From NCBI GenBank assembly GCA_020205615.1, contig CM035153.1, positions 77,630,471 to 77,694,470 on the forward strand: DNA of 64,000 bases. Reading direction: 5' to 3'. Origin of the DNA: Panax quinquefolius. Lineage: Eukaryota > Streptophyta > Magnoliopsida > Apiales > Araliaceae. The stretch's first letter is position 1. Each line of letters starts with the position of its first letter. Of the stretch, positions 35,301 to 47,270 are shown one piece after another. The notes under the pieces were generated by a model. The model saw only the letters and a program-made list of their open reading frames with translations, was not told where the DNA came from and made no database searches. The position numbers and the translations under genes were made by a program.

Positions 35301-36434
35301 CCTTAGACTCCACTACATCCTGCATGGGTCATGTTGAGCGTTCATATGCGTTTGTGCTGTTGGCTTGATTTGGTTAGTCCTCCAATGTTCATCCATTGTT
35401 GTTGTTATTACGGTTGTCGCTAGTATTGCATCGCCCCTTTTCTTTGGGCGGTCCTTAATTTGATGATCCGTGGCTCCACACGAGAAACATCCTCCTTCGC
35501 TTATTCGGACATTGAGGAGCCATGTGCCCCGGTTATCCACAACGATAACAAACACTCTTTTCCTTTCATGCATTCTCCGAGTGATTCCTCCCACAGTTGT
35601 TACACTTCATACTTTTCTTAGCCTCTCCTCCGGACTTATTACCTCTAGAGGATTGACTCTCCGTCCATTTACGCTTGTTGGGGTTCTTTGCCTCCTCTGC
35701 TTTCCCTTTTTCATCCATCATGACCGGTCTTCTTTTTTCTCGGTTTGAATCGAGTGATGGCTTCATTTCCTCCTTTGGCAATGATAGCCCTTTCCAAAAG
35801 ATCGAGTAAGTCTTAATCTTTAACACAACCCCCGCTTTTGCACCCATGGTTTCAGTCCCTAATTGAACCTCCTTGCCTTTTCCGCCTCCGTGTCAACTCG
35901 ATGTGAAGCGAATCGGGCTAACTTCGTTAAATCTTGCCACGTATTCAAGTGATGTATATACTACTTTACTTTAGTTCTATAAATTTAACCTCCATATCTT
36001 GTTGTGTATTCTTCGAGAATTAATTCTCAAGGAATAGCTCCTTAAATCTCTCCCAAGGAATAACTCCTTCATCTCGCTTTCTACCCTATTGGCTTTCGGT
36101 AATAGTTAGCCGCCCTTCATCATGAAAGTGGCAAAACTCATCTTACGTGCTTGACCACTCGTGCCACCTCAAACACCTTCTCCATTTCTTCTATCCATGT
36201 CTGGGCTTCAATTGGATCCAAGGTTCCTCGGAACTCCGTTGGTCCTACCAATTTAAAGTCCTTAAAGCTAGCCAAGTGTTGTCCGACCGCCTCGCTTGCT
36301 TTGGTGGGGGTCTCATTTTCATTGCCTCCATTAATAGGTTAACGAAGTTACGTATTGGATCAACATTTGCCCCTCCACAATTGTTAACGAATCCTTCCTC
36401 CCTCTAATTCATTTGAATTCTCCTAAAGCGGCAT
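35301..36434 (-). pseudogene. Element E: gag with zinc knuckles
   Basis: The likely start is ATG 36434 (MPL, followed by a stop, where related gags read MPPRR). Gag words are spread over several frames. The C-terminal part is clearer: a basic linker (about 35750-35650), knuckle-like CNNCGRNHSE near 35600 and CFSCGATDHQIKDRPKKRG near 35470, both missing late positions. There is no extra ORF upstream; the distance from primer site to gag is only about 235 bp, unlike B and J. Confidence 0.72.
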
Positions 36435-36656
36435 GATCCGAGGAAAGGAAGAAAATTATTAGGCTTTATGTGATATGCTATCCATGTTAGCATTAAGAAG
36501 TTTAAGACGTCTATTAATCATTCTTGATTTAAATAAACAACTTCAAATATCACAATAAAACTCGATGGATTTCCCCAACCCATCACTTACATACTCTACT
36601 TGAGTTTTACGATAAGGTTATAACCTATGTTTAGCATTCCTAACGTTTATAACCTC

Positions 36657-36669
36657 GCTTTGATACCAA
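36657..36669 (-). promoter_or_regulatory. Primer binding site of E (iMet-tRNA type)
   Basis: Minus-strand TTGGTATCAAAGC follows the LTR end GGGGGCATCA by a few bases. Confidence 0.8.
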
Positions 36670-36673
36670 CCTA

Positions 36674-39600
36674 TGATGCCCCCAAATCAGGTCCTCGACC
36701 CCGGTTGGTCATCACGATAAAATATAAACATCCACCTTTAAAAACAACATACGATAACTAAAATGCGAGAATATAATAAATGTAAACGTCGTTTATTCAA
36801 AAGGTGTTACTAGTCCCAAGATTCGATAACCTTAATAAGTTCATACAAACATACCCTATAATTATCATTAGGGTTCATATTACATAACAATAATTTAAAC
36901 TAAGCACAAGGTAAAATCTGCTCCTTGTCACTAGTCTACATCTTTCCTTTACCCTTGTCCTTCCACGAGGTCTCGGGCTTAATTTGCAATATATTCATGA
37001 TATAGCAAGGATGAGCAACAAGTTTGCTCAACAAGTTTAAATACAACAATAAGGATATATCATGATGAATGAAAAAAATATATCGCAATGGATTCAAAAC
37101 ATGAATATCTGAAGGATTCAACAATATGAATATCATAAGCAAAGATAATGATTGCTTTAGAAAAACTACTAGTCATATACACTTTGAACTATAACACTCC
37201 AATGGAATCAATAGCTAATTGACCCTTTGGTTTCGGCTCTGCTGAATAAGTACTTGAGGGGATCGGTCTCACGTACTCTATGTATATGCATAACATTTAA
37301 ATCTGCTATGTTGTATCTTATATAAGATAATTAGGGCACTCCCTCATCATAAGAGGGTGTTCTTTCGATCTAAGAATCCTTACCATCAATTGGTTTGGAA
37401 AGCTTTTATAAAACTTCATAGGTTTGTCTAACCAGGACAAAGGTTGGAGACTCTATTTACCACAGTTCAAGAATTTTGGAACTTTAAAGATGTACAAGTC
37501 TAAGGTATGACGAACTCAAGTGCACTAAGTGCGAATGTCAATAATATCGATGTGGGATAATTGTAAAGTAATTAACCCACTAAATAGCGTTCTTGGAACA
37601 AGATTTCAAGCTTAAATGAATAACTTTCAATTCATCAATATCACCTTTCAATGCAAAATGAGAAGGATAGGAAAACTTTCACAAACTCAAAGTTGTGTAA
37701 GTTAGGAAACTTGCAACACAATAAATTAGGATACTTGCTCAATATAATTTAGAGTAAGTTTAGGCAAACTTTCTTAACAAAAGTAGGGTTCAAGGAACTT
37801 GCATAAACATATACCCGTTTGCACAAAATAAAGGTAGTGCGTAAGGTTTAGATACTTGCCTGTTTGCTCAGCTACAATATAATACTAGCTTTAACTAACT
37901 CGCGTTGAAATGACCTAATATTAACAAGTTGGTCCTTTCAATTAGTATGTGTAAACTAGTATGCAGTCTACACTTAAAGAATCAAATTATCACATAGCAT
38001 GCTTCTCAACACATTACATAGCACATTGGTCATATATTACAAGATAAAGAGATCATGCAAGCATGCCTTAAATTTTTAAACCAAAATGAATCTATTTGTA
38101 TGATCGCAGGATGGCACAATTGCGCTAGTCTGAAGCTTAGGGAATGGCCAGAATCGCTGGCTGGTCCCTAGCTGCACCAAGGTTTAGCTCTTTGCTCTCT
38201 GAATTCAGATCCAACTCTAACATACACCTATACATACATATTAACATATATACATGCTAGAGTTTCACATATAACACATGATCATACTTGAGTTCATTAC
38301 CACAAGTTTAACTTACAATTTATTAAAACATAACAAGGTCATGTAATCATTCTTAATACATATGAATCATGTTTAGGAGTAATATAGCTATAACATGACA
38401 TCTTACTACTTTAGTATCTAGGTACTCACATAATATGCAACTTATGTTTGAAAAAACATGTCCAAGGTTATCTTTGAAATCATTTTAGCCCGAATGATGC
38501 AATATACACATACAATACAACTTTAGAACTCATATCATGTGTGATTAAGTTATGCTTAACATCTTTAAACACCAAAACCTACATCATGTAGTATTCATGT
38601 ATTTTACTTCAATATAAAAACTTTTCCTTTAAAACATTTTCTAACACAAAGCTAACAAGTTTGAATCATGATAAAGACACTATACATCATATATCATGCT
38701 CACTTAGGTTCCAAATCGGTCATGTAAATGGTCTCGTAAGCTCGAGAACTTGTGAACATAAGTTTTCCTCAAAGTTAGTTTTGAAAATTTCAAGTTTTTC
38801 TACAACTTTCTTACTAATCCAAGTTGATTACTTCATACCACATACAAAGGTTTTTACATAACATGTTATACTCCTCTATAGGCATGCATATAGGTCATAA
38901 CATCAATTTAGTAACACATATCACAAATAGAAACCAAAGAATCGGTTTCGAGGTACTTGCTGCAATTGTGTCTTTGCACCCTAATACAAATAGGCGTAGC
39001 CATGCACTAATGCTAGAGACAGAATCGATTTTGGAGTTCTGGCCGCAATACAAGGCCGCACCCTAGTACAAATAGGGTATGATTTAATGCTATGCGTTCG
39101 CATCAAAGACAATAGCTTTGCTCGCTTGCTTTCGCGATTCAAAGAACCCATCAAATAAAATCCTTAAAAACTTTGCTTCTAACATAACTCAACACACTTA
39201 TAAGCATGTATAACACTAAGAAACATAACCCAAATCAACTAACAACCAATTCATGCTTAATTTAAAGAATCAACCCATTAAACAATTTATCAAAAATGAA
39301 GAATGGAAATGGAAGTTATACCTTTGTGACTCAACTGAGTTGCTATCTATCAATCTACTCACTCTTAGCAAACTAATTCTCAGCAAATTGTAACAAGAAA
39401 GGATGATGTCCCATTTATAGGAGATTGATTATCTAGATAATGAGATTACCTTCCAAATCAAACCAAAGAATCTCAAGAATGCACAAGGGTTAAAAGAGAG
39501 TTGGTGAGAGTTGGTAATCTCAATCATGAATCCCACTCCCCATCTACTAATTGATCTAGATTGGTGAATTTGAGATGAAGCTAGGCTAGGCTAGGCTTGT

Positions 39601-40365
39601 TTGCTTGTTCACGTATAAGAAAGAAATGGGACTCTTATTATGGGACAAGAGAAATCCTCAACATTTTGCAAACAATGAAATGCAACATTTGGCTTATACC
39701 ATATATATACACATAATATAGACTTTTGTTATCAAATAGGTGTACACAATTCAGTATCACATCACATAGGTTATAATGATTTAAAAGGGGCATACAATGT
39801 ATTTCCCAATTACAAGATATCTAGTAGTGCACATACATATATCAATATTATTATACAACTCACATGAATGCAAATAACCTTACTATATAGTATATATATA
39901 TATAATATATAGACATAGTAATGTGCCACCATATCTTATATAAAATATACAATTAACTACCACATAATAAAGGTTCACTATATTTCATGCTTTGCACAAA
40001 TAAATCAAATAAACATATAATCATTTTATAAACTATTAATCTATTACACATTAATTATTATTTATTCATAATAATTATTACTTAACACATTACCAATTAA
40101 TTACTCATAATTGCAATTAACCAATATGTTCAACTCTTGCTACTATATTCAAATAAATTGAATATTTAATTAATACTCTTATCAAGTTTTTGATATTAGG
40201 ATCTTAGGGTTAGTCCACTAATTTAAATCAACTATTAGTGACTCCCTTTAATCATTTTGTAAATTCACATAACCATTTAAGGTTTAAATAAACTCACAAA
40301 ACTAACTCATTAAAATTAAATCACATATTTAATTAATAAGGAGTTTAAAATTTGTGGACGTTACA
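36674..40365 (-). repeat. Element E: 5' LTR
   Basis: On the minus strand this 3692-bp LTR starts TGTAACGTCC at 40365 and ends GGGGGCATCA at 36674. Its first 1.4 kb matches the partial 3' LTR. GC-rich islands lie at about 38100-38190 and 38955-39130, the latter containing two CACCCTAATACAAATAGG-like words. No coding sequence was seen. Next to its start lies ATAGG (40366-40370), half of a possible target duplication. Confidence 0.85.
39413..39420 (-). promoter_or_regulatory. TATA box in 5' LTR of E
   Basis: Minus-strand CTATAAAT, followed by GGGACATCATCC, identical to the box in the 3' LTR. Confidence 0.65.
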
Positions 40366-43300
40366 ATAGGAATGGCTAAGTCCAATTAGAATTAAAGGTT
40401 AAGGTCTAAGGTGAATTAAATACAAGCCCAAAGCATAAGTTAAGTTAATTAAGCTAATTGAATATAAAGCCCAAAGTAAGAACCTATGCATTATTGGATG
40501 ATTAAAACCCATGGGGCAACCCATGGGTGATCCAAAGTGATAAGCAAGTAAACTTAAAGTCTAAGCAAAGGATAAATTAAGTAAGGGCTAAGTAAACTTG
40601 AAGGCTAAGTAAAGTGCTTATACTTGATGGCTAAGCAAGGAATAAGCTAGTTGATGGCCAAGTTAAGTAATGGCCAAGTAAAGTGCTTATAAGTAATGAG
40701 CATGTAAACTTAATAGCTAGGTAAAGTGCTTATAATGTGATGAACAAGTTAACTTAGTGCTCAAGTAATGAATAGTAAAGAGGTAATTAAGGAGGTGGAT
40801 GGCTTATTTACTATTAAGCCCTCACTTTGAGATACCTATAAATAGGAAATGTCCTAATTCATTTCTTAGTTGTTAGATTTTCTACCAATAACTTATAACT
40901 TATTGTTTAGAGAGAAAAAGCTACAAAAGCTAGATTTTATAGTTCAAGAAGCAAGAAGAAGATTAAAGCTTAATCAATTAATCTTCAAGGTAAGAACCTA
41001 AACCATGAATCTCTTTCTCTTCAATTGTTAGAGAAGTGAGTAATGGTAGAACATGTATGCTAAGAAAAAGTTGGAATGAATAATCTAAAGACTTAAGTCT
41101 TAATAAGTCGTGAATAAGCACTTTGTTCATAAATAAGTTATGAACCAAGGAAGAACTTATAATATGTCTACATAAATGAAATTTGTATGATTAAAAGATG
41201 AGAGGATGATGGTTAGAAGACTTAAACTATGATAAGTTATGTGAAGTAAAATCATAAGTAGTTTATACTTTTATAAGTTATAAACTCATGAAGAACAAGT
41301 AATAAATTATCATGTAAATAAGTTAATGTATTATGTATGTTAAGATGTTAGTATGATGGAATGAATCCATTTGAAACGATGAACAAATCATAAGTAATTG
41401 AAGTTATGCTTAGGAATTCACACGATTAGACAATAATCGTCGAATTCGTGAAATTCTCGGAATGGAAGTCAAATTTTGACGTTGAGCTTGGAAACGTTGG
41501 TTTTCAATGGAGTATAGTCTCATTTGGCATTATAGAGTTGTGGAATCAAAAATGATTAAATTCTGACTTAGAACGAAGAAACGAGTGTTGAACTTTCACA
41601 TAACGTTTATCATTTTTGTTAAAATGAACTAATTGGTGAATATTGAGTTAACGAATTTGAAAATGGAAAATTCTTACATGAACACGTAGACTATGTAAAT
41701 TGTGAGCCTAGGGATTTTGAACGAGCCAATTCGGACTTATAACGAAGAAGTTATGGGCGGGAAGTTCATCAAAAAAATTTAACTGTCAAATTTTTCTTGG
41801 ATCGAGGTCCAGTGCCGCAGGCATGGTGCATGAGCTTGTTAGGGTCGCGCCACAATGGCGAGGCAAGGGGAGTGGCCATCGCAGAGTTATGCTACAGAGC
41901 CACTCAAAGGCATAACACCCGTGTCAGTAGCTAAGCGCCACTAGTACAAAGGGATGCCACGTCACGCTTGTGTAGTGGACTTTTGTTGACCAAGTTGTTT
42001 GTGAACCCAATGGGTTGCAAGACAAGTATGGGACATGTAATTACTTAATGAATATGATAAGACCTTTCCTAAATCACTTTTATAGTGATGACTTTAGGAA
42101 TTTAATGTTGTTTAGTGAGTAGTTAAACAAAGAATGTAAGGTATAAGAAAGTGAATTGTATTCAATAATGGTAATGACTATAACATTGAGAGTTACAACT
42201 AAAAGTTTTTGAGTAATACATGAACAAGAACGATATGCAATAAGCGTACTTAACCAATGACGATTGAGTCTCGAGATAGTAACGTAGGAATGGTAGTAAT
42301 CCGTGAGGAAGGATGATTAACTCAAAACGAAGTTGTATTAATGAAAAAATTTCGGTTAAGTCATAGAAGAGAAAGAAGATGGTAAGAACGATGTAAATTA
42401 TAAGCGCAAACCGGAACCAATAATAACAAATCTAATACATGATTAGATTGAGAAGAAGGGTAAGATTCATTAGGAACCATGTATGTTCATTCATGACCTA
42501 ATATAGTATATTATGTGGTTATGTGTTGTAGAGACTAGTAAAGACTCAAAGGAAAAGTAATTATATTGTAGCAGATATAATCGAAAGCAAGTTTTCTTAT
42601 TGCTTGTCTAACCTTCGTGTTAGCCAAGTTTTCAATGATTCATGTTATGAGATGCATGAATTATTTTAAAGAAAGGGTCGATGCCGCTTTTAACTCGGCT
42701 AGACTAACCTTGAAGAGTTGATTGATTTATTTACAAGTCTTTCAATATAGAATTGATAACACTATCCTACGCCAATTGTTTGGTACAAATTCAAGGTAAG
42801 CTTTGAGTATGAATAAACAAATGTATTTTGCATCGATTATTCGATGGGCACGCGAGGTTGCTAAAACTTAAACATACATACGTTTAACGGATGAGTGTTG
42901 ATCAACATAGAGTACTATAGGTGATCACCTAGAAGTGCTCGTAAGAAATTTGGGACTACGGTCTTAAAATCTGGGTTATCCTTTTCATGAATAAAAGCTA
43001 AAGAGAATGTTCATGGTACATGGACCTACTCGGAATTTCCAAACTCATGTATATACTTTGGAATTATTTTATGATATGAGAAGTGCTATTCAATGTTTCA
43101 TAATACTTCATAACTATTATTCAATTAATGAAGAATAATCATATGATTCTCAAGTGGTGTTTATATAATATATTGTTAGAGTTGTTGAGCTAGTTATGCT
43201 CACTTCTTGCTTGAATCATATGATTGCAACTAAGGTCGAAAGCAAACCGAGGGTTCGAGTAGAGATAAAGGAAACTTCGAAGATGAACAACTAGTTTATT

Positions 43301-43518
43301 CTATAATAGACTAGTATGTTTGTATGAATTATATTATAACGAACACGTAATGTAATAGTTTCAGAACTTGGGAACGGGATGTACTATTATTAATGTAATA
43401 AGAATGTTGTTGATACACATATTTTAATTTTGTTTCAATAGAATGAATGTACTGATTATGAGTAGTGTAACACCACCATACATCGGGTTGGAAGATACCC
43501 AAATTTGGGGGCATCACA
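40366..43518 (+). repeat. Element F: LTR, 5' end truncated by E
   Basis: This forward block ends TTTGGGGGCATCACA, the usual close of chromovirus LTRs, but no primer site follows; gag of G begins at once, so F is a solo LTR or the 3' LTR of a lost element. A loose tandem stretch built from GGCTAAGTAAA and GTGCTTATAA words lies at about 40530-40790. A TATA box at 40835-40846 is followed by a CT/GA-rich leader. A GC-rich island lies at about 41811-41965. The left end is cut by element E. Confidence 0.72.
40835..40846 (+). promoter_or_regulatory. TATA box in LTR F
   Basis: CCTATAAATAGG stands before ATGTCCTAATTC and a leader ending in AAGGTAAGAACC, a possible splice donor at about 40989. It is the clearest core promoter in the window. 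Confidence 0.7.
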
Positions 43519-44037
43519 GAGCGAACCTAGCTAACTCATTAAATTTGTTGGCGTATTCATGTACGGTTATGTTCTCCTACTTGATTTAAAAATTATATGT
43601 CCATTTTATTTTATATGCTTCTTAGAAAGAAATTTTTGAAGAAAAACTCTTTAAATCAATCTCATTTTGATATCCTTCTCCGAATCTATTTCGTTAGCTT
43701 CCCACAAAAATTAGCTTCTCCTTTTAACATGAAAGTAGCAAAACCGTCTTTTGCTCTTTCATGACTCTTCTTGACTATAAACAACTTCTTCATTTCTTTT
43801 ACCCATGTCTTGGCCTCTATCGGATTCAGTAGTTCCCATAAACTTTGAGGGTCCTATGGCCTTCAAATCTTTGAAGTTTGCCAACTAGTTTTCACTAGAA
43901 TTTTAATTTCTTGCGATAGTTTTACTATTTTGTAGGGCTCCTACTCACATGTCTACAAACTTACGCATTGGGTTAACTTGTTCTCTTTCTTCATTTAAGA
44001 ATTCTTCTTGTGTTGGTATTCTCCTCCTAGGCCGCAT
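43519..44037 (-). pseudogene. Element G: chromovirus gag fragment
   Basis: On the minus strand gag starts at ATG 44037 (MRPRRRIPTQEEFLNEEREQ) and runs to 43519, where LTR F interrupts it. Words of the chromovirus capsid follow in order: ANFKDLKAIGPSKFMG, then a decayed tryptophan-rich segment, and ENITVHEYANKFNELARFA at the cut. Several stops and one or two frame changes occur. No zinc knuckle or pol remains on this side. Confidence 0.8.
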
Positions 44038-44307
44038 CTTTTCCGCGTAATAATTTCTTGTTATTACTATATCATCAATCATTTATCACTTATTTTAAAC
44101 CATTCAAGTCATTCTCAACACTTAATAATATGAAATATTTTTCACAATCATGCTTATATTCATATGCATTTAACCGGTGCATATCACTTTACATCATATA
44201 TCGATATGGCTATAAACATTTACTATCCTTTTTGCAACAACAAAAGTGGGATTCACCGATATTACACAACTTATACAAAAGTTGGGACTTACAAAAGTTA
44301 TCTCGAT
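44038..44307 (-). other. Element G: leader upstream of gag
   Basis: AT-rich leader with no primer site, LTR end or coding signal found. It is cut at 44308 by LTR H. Confidence 0.5.
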
Positions 44308-45450
44308 TGTAATAACCAAGAATTCTAAGTCATTTTGTAAATAGATTTATTAATTAAATATTAATGATATTGAAAACTTTGTGACAATTATGGAATGATT
44401 AGGTTTTAAATAAATATTCGTACAATCACTACATATATGTGTTTATTTATTTTATAAGTAAATTAAAAGAAAGGTTACATAACCTAATATACATTAGGTA
44501 TGAGAATTGAATAACGTAAGGGTTATGGTATAGAAAATTAATAGTATTTAAAATTATACTAATTTAGGAGATTTATTTTATACATCTCAATTAATTAATT
44601 TTATATCCTAATTAAAGCAAGTCTAATTGGGTTAATAAATTAAAAGTACATGAGTAATGATTTGAATTACAAATGAGGGAAATGGAAACCCTAATTAAAT
44701 GATTAGGGTAAGATAAAATAAAGAGTATTGGACTATGTTAATTTACATGGTCCAAGTAATTAATTTAAAAGCCCAAAAGAATTTAATTAAATCCCAAACT
44801 TTTAGTCCAATTGAAGAGGGACATTTTGGACATTTAATAAACTAAATAAAGCATTAAAAAAATAAAATAGGGGAGAAAAGGGGCCTTATGGCCTACCGCT
44901 TAAGGAGGAGAAAGAAAGGTTCATGAATGTGATTATTAAAATTACCAACTCTTAACAACTCCTTACCAATGCACATTAGGTGTCATCCTCTCATTTAACC
45001 AACACCATTAACCAAGCTTACAAGAAACATTCAAATGATTAAGGGGAAAATGTTGGGAAAAACTATTACTTACATCTTATATCTATATATTACTTTCCAA
45101 CAAAAATCTAATTTCTTTTCTTTCTTCTCATTTCCTCAAGCTAACTAAAAAAGAAAAACTAGAGAGAAACAAGAGGGATAGAGAGAGAGAGAGGGAGAAT
45201 TCAGTGGGGAGAGGAGAAGATGAAGAAGAAGTTTCACCCTTGAGGTCGGTGGCGGCGGCACTCACAAATTTCCGTGATCAAAAGTCCGGGTTGGTTGTGC
45301 GGGCCTTGAACTCTATCCCTTTGGAGTTTCGATGTTGGTTGCAAAGCCATTTCCTCTCGAATGCTTGTATCACCGTAGCTTTCCCCAAAACTTATCAATT
45401 TAGCCTTCACTTGCTCTCAAGTATCCTCTATGAATGCCCAATTCAATTGG
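44308..45450 (+). repeat. Element H: LTR of chromovirus type, 3' end uncertain
   Basis: The block starts TGTAATAACCAAG and has the usual AT-rich U3. A GA-rich run (about 45160-45200) follows the presumed transcription start, then a U5-like GC-richer part with GGTCGGTGGCGGCGGCAC. No TCACA end or primer site was found; the sequence passes into the 3' region of element I near 45450. The short open frame at 45204-45455 lies within the LTR and has no recognisable domain. Confidence 0.55.
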
Positions 45451-46135
45451 TGTGAGAAATATGGTAGGAGATGTGGTAATATATAGAGGTGGTATGATGA
45501 GTTCTATTGGTAGATTGAGGAGGTGGGGAGAAGTAATGGAGTGTGGGAGATAGTGGTTGTAGTGGGTGGTTGTTGGAGTTATGACGAGGGGAATAAGATT
45601 AATGGATGAAGTAGTGGGGAGTTTATTGAATTGAGGAGCAAACAAGGATAACTGCTGACTTTGTCTGTTGAGCTTCAGGACCCCCACCCGGTGGGGGGGG
45701 TAATATAAACTTAGGAGGCCCCCAGCGTGCATGTATGTATACATTATCTCAAGTAACCCCGTGGGGTACAAAGCTAAAATAGCCCACCGAAGACAGGCAT
45801 GGCTTCTGTTAAAAACTTGAGGAGACCCACGTGCTACGGGGTTGCAGATTCATTTTGGGCGCCCGTGGCATACCTTCTGCTCAACTTCTATGTTTCTCAA
45901 CTTTTGTTTCATGCTAAGCCACTCCATGATCCTTTCCTCCTCCCGCAAGACATTAAACATAAAGCATGAGTGGATTAGTGATAACATAGTGTATTGTGGA
46001 GAGATTAACAAGACTTTTATTATCTATTAACTTAATAAAAGCTATATTCTACAATTATGCATTAAAATACGAATAATGAGCGAAAGATTGGGTTGCCTCC
46101 CAATTAGCGCTTGATTTTTAGTTGTTCAAACTTAA
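45451..46135 (-). other. Element I: 3' untranslated region
   Basis: On the minus strand this follows the pol stop. It holds the box GGGAGGCAACCC (46090-46102), common after pol in Athila/Tat elements. GC-rich words (CACCCGGTGGGGGGG near 45675, CCCCGTGGGG near 45758) resemble words in LTR I at 52732-52836. A 123-codon minus-strand open frame (45771-45400) is Pro/Thr/Ile-rich with no known domain and crosses into LTR H. No 3' LTR was found, so the element is truncated on this side. Confidence 0.55.
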
Positions 46136-47270
46136 CTACTTCTTGTTCATGGTGTTTCTACCTAATGTGATAGCGATGACATCAGATTGGCCTCGCCACC
46201 CTAATAAGCGCTTCAAACGTTGACCGTTGACTTTGAATGTTTCTAATGGATTACGACTATAGAGTTCAACGGTTCCATGAGAGAATACCCGTTTTATAGT
46301 GAATGTTCCTACCATCGCGACTTGAGATTTCGGGAACAATCGCAAATGATGAGTTGAACAAAAGGACTAATTGACCCTTACCGAATGTTCACTGCGATAA
46401 TTTTTCGGTCGTGCCATCTTTTTACCTTTTCTTTGTATAATTTAGAGTTCTCATAGGCGTGAAGGTGAAATTCATCGAGCTCATTCGGTTGAAGTAGTCT
46501 CTTTTCCCCGACAAATTTGCTTGATCGAAATTGAAGTTTTGTATTGCCCAATAAGCCTTGTCTTTATATAGCTCACCGGTAGGTGATAAGCCTTTCCATA
46601 TGATGAGTTGGTATGGTGACATCTTGAGTGGTGTCTTATATGTGGTCCCAGTATGCCCATAATGCGTTGTCCAATCGGAGTGACCAATCCTTACGACTCA
46701 GATTCACCACTTTCTCCAATATTTCTTGACTTCTGTTTGACACCTCGGCACCCTTGGTTTGGGGGTGATAAGTTGTCGCTACCTTGTCGTTGACCCCATA
46801 CCTTACCAAAAGAGTCGTGAATGACTTGTTGTAAAAATGACTACCTTCACATCGATAATTTCTCTTGGCATGCCACACCTCGTGAAAATGTTCTTTTGTA
46901 GGAATTTGAAGACCACCTTGGCATCGTTTGATGGTAGGTCGCAACTTCAACCCACTTCGATATGTAATCCACTTGAGTAGAATATACCGATTGTTTCGAG
47001 AGACGACGGAATGGCCCCATGAAATTGATGCCCCATACATCAAAAATTTCAACTTCGAGAATCGTTTGTAGAGGCATCTCATTCCTTTTTGAAATGTTGC
47101 CCACCCTTTGACACCAATTAGACGCGTTTTGACAAAATGGTGGGCGCCCTTGAATAGTGTAGGCCAATAGAACACGGCTTACAACACCTTTGCTTCATCC
47201 CTCTCACTACCATAATGACCGCCATACCCAGATGAATGAAACTCATGCAAAATGTTCTTCACTTCCTTTG
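46136..47270 (-). pseudogene. Element I: integrase and C-terminal pol region (Athila type)
   Basis: The His part of the HHCC finger lies near 47260-47200 (NILHEFHSSGYGGHYG in a broken frame). The core domain shows a first Asp position changed in context ([15 protein letters not shown], about 47040-46990) and the catalytic Glu region TTYHPQTKGAEVSNRSQEIL at about 46780-46720. Downstream come MSPYQLIIWKGL and then VNGQRLKRLLGWRG near 46210-46180, the typical end of Athila/Tat pol. No chromodomain is present, as expected for this lineage. Several frameshifts and stops make it inactive. Confidence 0.82.

Noticed and set aside
35470..35748. Plus-strand frames of about 90 codons in element E
   Set aside because: Shadows of the minus-strand gag zinc-knuckle region.
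45204..45455. Plus-strand frame starting MGRGEDEEEV
   Set aside because: It sits in the R/U5 part of LTR H; no domain, and the sequence is typical of LTR leader.
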